DNA of 64,000 bases from CAWJMN01 sp963844055 (GTDB lineage: Bacteria > Planctomycetota > Planctomycetia > Pirellulales > Pirellulaceae), in contig CAWJMN010000001.1 in assembly GCA_963844055.1 (NCBI GenBank), forward strand, positions 2,356,001-2,420,000. The letters are read 5' to 3'. The notes beneath the pieces were generated by a model. That model made no database searches. It had not been told where the DNA came from and was given only the letters and a program-made list of their open reading frames with translations. The position numbers and the translations under genes were made by a program. Below, piece after piece: positions 59,828 to 64,000 of the stretch. How positions within the stretch are numbered: the stretch's first letter is position 1; each line of letters opens with the position of its first letter.

Positions 59828-61270
59828 GTGTGGGAAGGCATTTGGCGAAAGCGCAAGACGGTAGTTAATCCTATGTTAGAACAGACCTTCTTGATCGCCG
59901 CCGGCATTCGCATTTTGGGGCAAGACATTAGCTCCTTGCGCTTTTGGGCCATTTCTGGGCCTGTGCTTTGGGGCGCAGTGTTTGTCCTGTTTTTGATTGC
60001 GGCCGGGCGCGTGCCGCTGCGCTACAACATTCGCAATATTACCGTCCGCTGGCGGGCATCAGCGATGACCATCCTGGCGTTCACCCTTGTCGTGGGGCTT
60101 TTGACCATGATGATGGCGTTCGTCAATGGAATGGATAAGCTCACTAGGGACAGTGGCATTCCAGAGAATGTGATGATCATGTCCGATGGTTCTACGGACG
60201 AAGCTTTTAGCAACCTTAGCTTTTCCGACCTTGGCGATTTGGAATTCCAAGAGGGGATTGCTCGCAATAAACAGTCCGACAAGCCATTGGCAAGTAAGGA
60301 AACATTCATCACGGCCAATCAGCTGATCGACAATCCGCAGCCAGGTAGGCCGCCGCGCCGCCTGTTGCAATTGCGCGGAATTGACGATCCCGAAGTCAGT
60401 GCAGAGGTGCACGGCCTGAAGTTGGTTCCCGGTGGAAACTGGTTCACTCCAGAAGGGGTGATCTCGCTGGGAGAGAACCAGCCTGCTGCGATTCAGGCGG
60501 TAGTTGGAGAAGCGATCGCCCGCGAGCTTGGAAAGGATCGTACCAAGGAACAGGTTGCCGCTGCCAAGAACCCACTGATGCTTGCCGTTGGGGATATTTT
60601 TACGCTGAGCGATCGAAAGTTCATGATCGTGGGGATCATTGAAGCTCGTGGAAGCACGTTTGATTCAGAAGTGTGGGCCAAGCGAGATATTGTCGGAGCG
60701 CTCTTTGGCAAGCGAACTTATACCACCATCACGATGCGTGCAGAATCGCTAAGTGCGGCTAAAAAGCTCAAGACCTTCTTCGATGAAGACTATACCAAGG
60801 CTGCGGTCTCGGCCGCACTGGAAACAGACTATTTTGCCGGGCTGGTAGAGACCAACAAGCAGTTCCTGGTAGGCACGATCTTTTTGACGGCGATCATTGG
60901 CGTGGGGGGCGTCATGGGGGTTATGAATACCATGTTCGCCTCGGTCAGCCAGCGGTCCAAGGATATCGGCGTGCTGCGGATTCTCGGGTTTGAGCGTTCG
61001 GAAGTGCTATGCACGTTTCTGCTAGAATCCTTGGCCCTCTCCTTGTTAGGAGGCTGTTTAGGATGTGCCATCGGTGCCATGGTAAACGGGCTGAAGGCTA
61101 CCAGCGTGATTAGCAGTGGACAAACGACAAAGCTTGTTGTGCTCGAAATGATTGTTACCGGTGACACAATTGGCATCGGCCTGCTGGTAACGCTGGTGAT
61201 GGGGCTTCTCGGAGGATTTGTGCCTTCGCTTTTAAGTATGTTTGTAAAGCCGCTTGAGTCGCTCCGCTAA
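59828..61270 (+). CDS. FtsX/MacB-type ABC transporter permease, second gene
   Basis: 480 residues from GTG 59828 (AGGAG only 3 nt upstream); ATG 59873 is an alternative with no site at all. Two N-terminal helices (ISGPVLWGAVFVLFLIAAG, SAMTILAFTLVVGLLTMMMA), a periplasmic domain, and three C-terminal helices with the FtsX signature SQRSKDIGVLRILGFERSEVL. The N-terminal extra helix distinguishes it from the previous gene. The two together resemble a heterodimeric permease of the lipoprotein- or macrolide-export class. Confidence 0.83.
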   Translation: MWEGIWRKRKTVVNPMLEQTFLIAAGIRILGQDISSLRFWAISGPVLWGAVFVLFLIAAGRVPLRYNIRNITVRWRASAMTILAFTLVVGLLTMMMAFVNGMDKLTRDSGIPENVMIMSDGSTDEAFSNLSFSDLGDLEFQEGIARNKQSDKPLASKETFITANQLIDNPQPGRPPRRLLQLRGIDDPEVSAEVHGLKLVPGGNWFTPEGVISLGENQPAAIQAVVGEAIARELGKDRTKEQVAAAKNPLMLAVGDIFTLSDRKFMIVGIIEARGSTFDSEVWAKRDIVGALFGKRTYTTITMRAESLSAAKKLKTFFDEDYTKAAVSAALETDYFAGLVETNKQFLVGTIFLTAIIGVGGVMGVMNTMFASVSQRSKDIGVLRILGFERSEVLCTFLLESLALSLLGGCLGCAIGAMVNGLKATSVISSGQTTKLVVLEMIVTGDTIGIGLLVTLVMGLLGGFVPSLLSMFVKPLESLR

Positions 61271-61316
61271 ATCACGTTCGCACGGTAGTGAACAGGGGGA
61301 AACAATTTCGCAAGTC

Positions 61317-64000
61317 ATGGATGAAATGGTAGTCCCAGACCTTAGCCAGTTCCTGGCCCGATTTGGACTGAGCGACTTCCGCCCCGGTCAGCGCGATGTG
61401 ATCGATGCGGTCATGTCGGGCGCTGACTGTCTGTGCATCATGCCCACCGGCGGTGGTAAGAGCCTTTGCTATCAGTTGCCTGCGCTTGCCTTGGGTGGCC
61501 TAACAGTGGTAGTGTCGCCGCTGATTGCTCTAATGAAGGATCAGGTTGATGCGTTGACGGGGAAAGGGATCTCCGCCACGTTTATCAATAGCTCGCTCAA
61601 CGCGGAAGAGCAGCGAGAGCGAATTCGTGACATGTGCGAGGGACGGTACTCGCTGGTCTATGTGGCCCCCGAACGTCTCAAACAGTCCTCGTTTATTGAT
61701 CGCCTATTGCAGATAGGGATTCGCTTGCTGGCGGTAGATGAGGCGCACTGCATCAGCGAATGGGGGCACGATTTTCGTCCTGACTATGCTCGCCTTGGAA
61801 AAGTGCGGGAAAAGCTCGGCTTTCCGCCGACGATAGCCCTAACTGCCACCGCTACTCCCCGAGTGCAAGAGGATGTTTCCCGGCAGTTGATGCTGCGTGA
61901 ACCGCGCGTCTTTATTACCGGGTTTGCACGCACTAATCTCCATTTTGAATGCCAATTGGCGACGACGGACCGTGAAAAGCTCGAATTACTAGAAGCCTTT
62001 CTCCGAGAGAACCAAGGGGCAGGCATCATTTACGCAGCGACGCGAAAGCGCTGCGAGGAATTGCTGGGCAATCTGGCCTCGATTACTAGACGAAAAGCAG
62101 CCTTGTACCACGCAGGGCTTACGCCTGATGAACGGCGTCGCGTGCAAGATGACTTCATGGAAGATCGAGTTTCCATCATCGTGGCAACCAATGCATTCGG
62201 GATGGGGATTGATAAGTCGGACTTGCACTTTGTGGTGCACTTCAACATTCCTGGCACGCTAGAAGCCTACTACCAAGAGGCTGGCAGAGCAGGGCGGGAT
62301 GGTAAACGCTCGCGATGCTTGTTAATCAGTAGCTATGGCGATCGGATGATCCAGGAATTCTTTATTGACAATCGCCATCCGCCGCGTGAAGTGGTTGCAC
62401 AGGTCTGGCAATTCTTACGCAGGGTTAAGCAAGACCCGATCGAGATTACTCAGCAAGAGTTAAAGGAAGAGCTTGGCCTCAAGATTAGTGGAGAAGGAGT
62501 AGGAGCCAGCGAAAAGGTCTTAGAGCACTGTGGCGCTATTGAACGACTCGACGCGCGGCAGAACATGGCCGCCTTTCGGATCGATAGCGAGTTGCCCACA
62601 CTGGTTGATCTGCTCCCGGTAGATGCCAAGGTGCAGCGAAAAGTCATGCGGACGATTGAGCGCTGTAGCAATGGGGTACGCGGCGAACGGTTTTATGTCA
62701 GTCCCGAACGATTGGCCCAATTGGCAGAGGTAGAGATCGCCTCGGTCACTCGTTCGCTCAAAGAATTGGGCAAGTTGAAGGTGGTTGACTACATTCCACC
62801 ATTTCGCGGCCGTGCCATCCATGTTCGCGAAGGCAAGAAGACCTTCGAACAGTTAGGAATTGATTTTGCCGAGCTTGACCGCAGGAAAAATGTCGAGATC
62901 GCAAAGCTCGACGCCGTCGTTAGCTACACAACCAGCCGTCGCTGCCGCCAGATTGAGATCCTTGAATACTTTGGTGATCCCAGTAAGCGTGCCTGCGGCC
63001 TATGTGACAATTGCGGTGGTTTGCGCCCGTTGATGCTCCCTCACTGGAAGCCGGCCAAGAGGGGGAAAAGCGGCTGGGGCGGTCAGAGGCAGCAGTTCCA
63101 CGTGTTACGCCACTGGATGACCGTCAGCTCAGCCGCCCAAGCGGAAATGGCTCGTCGAGTTCTGGCAGGGGTCGCCCGCGGAAAAGGCCGATACGGCAAG
63201 ACACTGCTGGCGAAGATGCTAGTTGGCTCAAAAGCTGCCGATGTGGCCCGAGTAGGGCTCTCCACCTTAAGTACCTTTGGTTTGCTCAAGGCGTTTGTTG
63301 CTACTGAGGTGGTAGAGGTAATGGAAGCGATGATGGTAGTGGGGCTTTTGCGCCAAGTCACCGAAACCAAATTCCGTCCACTATTGCAGACGACCGATTT
63401 GGGCGAACGTTTGATGCGACAACAAGAAGAATTGCGAAGCGCCTTGCCGATCGGGAAGGGGCTGGCTTCCAAAATATCGCGACTGCTCGGTGCTTCGACA
63501 AAGTCCGCCTCCAAGCCATTGGCACTAAGTGCGTCACTTGGCGATGAATCGGCCTTGCAGCATTTGGGGGAGGCTCCATCGCAGCGTATGTCACTGGAGG
63601 ACTTCGCGCGGTTTTCGGCGTCGCCAGTAGAGGCCGGTACCAGCCTCAAGCAGAAGGGGCTTTTGCTTGAAGAGGAATCGGAACCGACCGACGAATTGCC
63701 CGCTGAGGTTCAAGCGATCGCAACATCCGAATCCGTACCATTCGAAGCCGGGCCAACACTCCGACGAATTTGGTTTGAGGGACGTTTTGTCGCACGGGAA
63801 GACCATCACTGGACCTGGCTATTGCTGGCAGCTGGCCTTAGTGCGATCGAGGTGGAGAAGGTGCGGGGTCTCTCGCGAGACGTCGTTTTTGACCACGTTT
63901 TGAAGGCGGCGCGCGAAGGTTTGGCCATTCGGGCGGAATGGATGCTATCCGAAAGCCGCCTCCAAGAGGTGGAACAGCTCGTGGGAGACGGCAGTCAAGA
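61317..64000 (+). CDS. recQ: RecQ family DNA helicase, 3' end outside the window
   Basis: ATP-dependent 3'-5' DNA helicase for recombination and repair. From ATG 61317, with AGGGGGAA about 14 nt upstream, the frame is open to the window end (894 codons seen). Walker A PTGGGKSLCY, DEAH box in VDEAHCISEWGHDF, motif III LTATATP, motif V ATNAFGMGIDKSD and motif VI QEAGRAGRDG are all present. A zinc-binding segment with ACGLCDNCGG and an RQC winged helix (KTLLAKMLVGSKAADVARVG) follow. After it come 250 or more residues beyond standard RecQ without a clear HRDC domain, including LRRIWFEGRFVAREDHHWTW; they resemble a helix-turn-helix region. Confidence 0.93.
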   Translation, partial: MDEMVVPDLSQFLARFGLSDFRPGQRDVIDAVMSGADCLCIMPTGGGKSLCYQLPALALGGLTVVVSPLIALMKDQVDALTGKGISATFINSSLNAEEQRERIRDMCEGRYSLVYVAPERLKQSSFIDRLLQIGIRLLAVDEAHCISEWGHDFRPDYARLGKVREKLGFPPTIALTATATPRVQEDVSRQLMLREPRVFITGFARTNLHFECQLATTDREKLELLEAFLRENQGAGIIYAATRKRCEELLGNLASITRRKAALYHAGLTPDERRRVQDDFMEDRVSIIVATNAFGMGIDKSDLHFVVHFNIPGTLEAYYQEAGRAGRDGKRSRCLLISSYGDRMIQEFFIDNRHPPREVVAQVWQFLRRVKQDPIEITQQELKEELGLKISGEGVGASEKVLEHCGAIERLDARQNMAAFRIDSELPTLVDLLPVDAKVQRKVMRTIERCSNGVRGERFYVSPERLAQLAEVEIASVTRSLKELGKLKVVDYIPPFRGRAIHVREGKKTFEQLGIDFAELDRRKNVEIAKLDAVVSYTTSRRCRQIEILEYFGDPSKRACGLCDNCGGLRPLMLPHWKPAKRGKSGWGGQRQQFHVLRHWMTVSSAAQAEMARRVLAGVARGKGRYGKTLLAKMLVGSKAADVARVGLSTLSTFGLLKAFVATEVVEVMEAMMVVGLLRQVTETKFRPLLQTTDLGERLMRQQEELRSALPIGKGLASKISRLLGASTKSASKPLALSASLGDESALQHLGEAPSQRMSLEDFARFSASPVEAGTSLKQKGLLLEEESEPTDELPAEVQAIATSESVPFEAGPTLRRIWFEGRFVAREDHHWTWLLLAAGLSAIEVEKVRGLSRDVVFDHVLKAAREGLAIRAEWMLSESRLQEVEQLVGDGSQ

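Noticed and set aside
1..64000. CRISPR arrays, prophage or transposase genes
   Set aside because: No regular spacer-repeat arrays, integrase, transposase or terminal inverted repeats were found.

Overview
The window reads as chromosomal DNA of a planctomycete, most likely a Pirellulales-type marine or freshwater heterotroph. Pointers are two twin-arginine DUF1501 proteins, a short ECF sigma factor followed by a FecR/LamG-type membrane protein, several large secreted or membrane proteins of planctomycete style, and a respiratory cluster combining a Rieske/split cytochrome b complex, a giant octahaem cytochrome and an A2-type haem-copper oxidase. The assignment rests on gene content and style only; no rRNA is present.

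Layout. 0-5.6 kb (+): a sulfur operon with the end of cysteine synthase, two paralogous Family 2B encapsulin shell proteins (HK97 fold with a cyclic-nucleotide-binding-like domain), and a SufS-type cysteine desulfurase with the long disordered N-terminal extension typical of encapsulin cargo. The cargo gene is split by a frameshift between extension and enzyme. 5.6-13.1 kb (-): a DUF1501 protein and a roughly 2000-residue polytopic membrane protein with tandem internal repeats, also split by a frame change. 13.3-16.1 kb (-): two secreted planctomycete proteins. 16.4-18.9 kb (+): a frameshifted amidohydrolase and a second DUF1501 protein. 19.0-22.1 kb (+): an A/T-richer island of SUKH-like, secreted and HEAT-like genes, each followed by a related short repeat. 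22.1-28.9 kb: cupin, HD phosphohydrolase, peroxiredoxin, ECF sigma factor with a frameshifted FecR/LamG partner, an L12-like small protein and purD.

29.5-51.5 kb (+) is one long respiratory supercluster: Rieske protein, cytochrome b (two genes), octahaem cytochrome c, two cupredoxin-like proteins, dihaem cytochrome c lipoprotein, oxidase subunits II and I, haem A synthase, haem O synthase, subunit III with a large coiled-coil insertion, subunit IV, an ABC transporter, a SCO copper chaperone, a DUF420 protein and a small membrane protein. Together these would carry electrons from quinol through c haems and copper proteins to O2, with cofactor synthesis and assembly factors in the same block.

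51.5-64 kb: DUF983 protein and an M42 aminopeptidase (-), then citramalate synthase behind a hairpin-rich leader, valyl-tRNA synthetase with an inserted Zn ribbon, two FtsX/MacB-type permeases and a RecQ helicase running off the end (+).

The strongest candidate for an unusual system is the two-shell encapsulin operon. A second pattern is that at least five reading-frame breaks fall in otherwise well-conserved genes; three are compatible with loss of a GC dinucleotide, so sequencing error, real mutation and recoding must be separated before any gene here is called dead.
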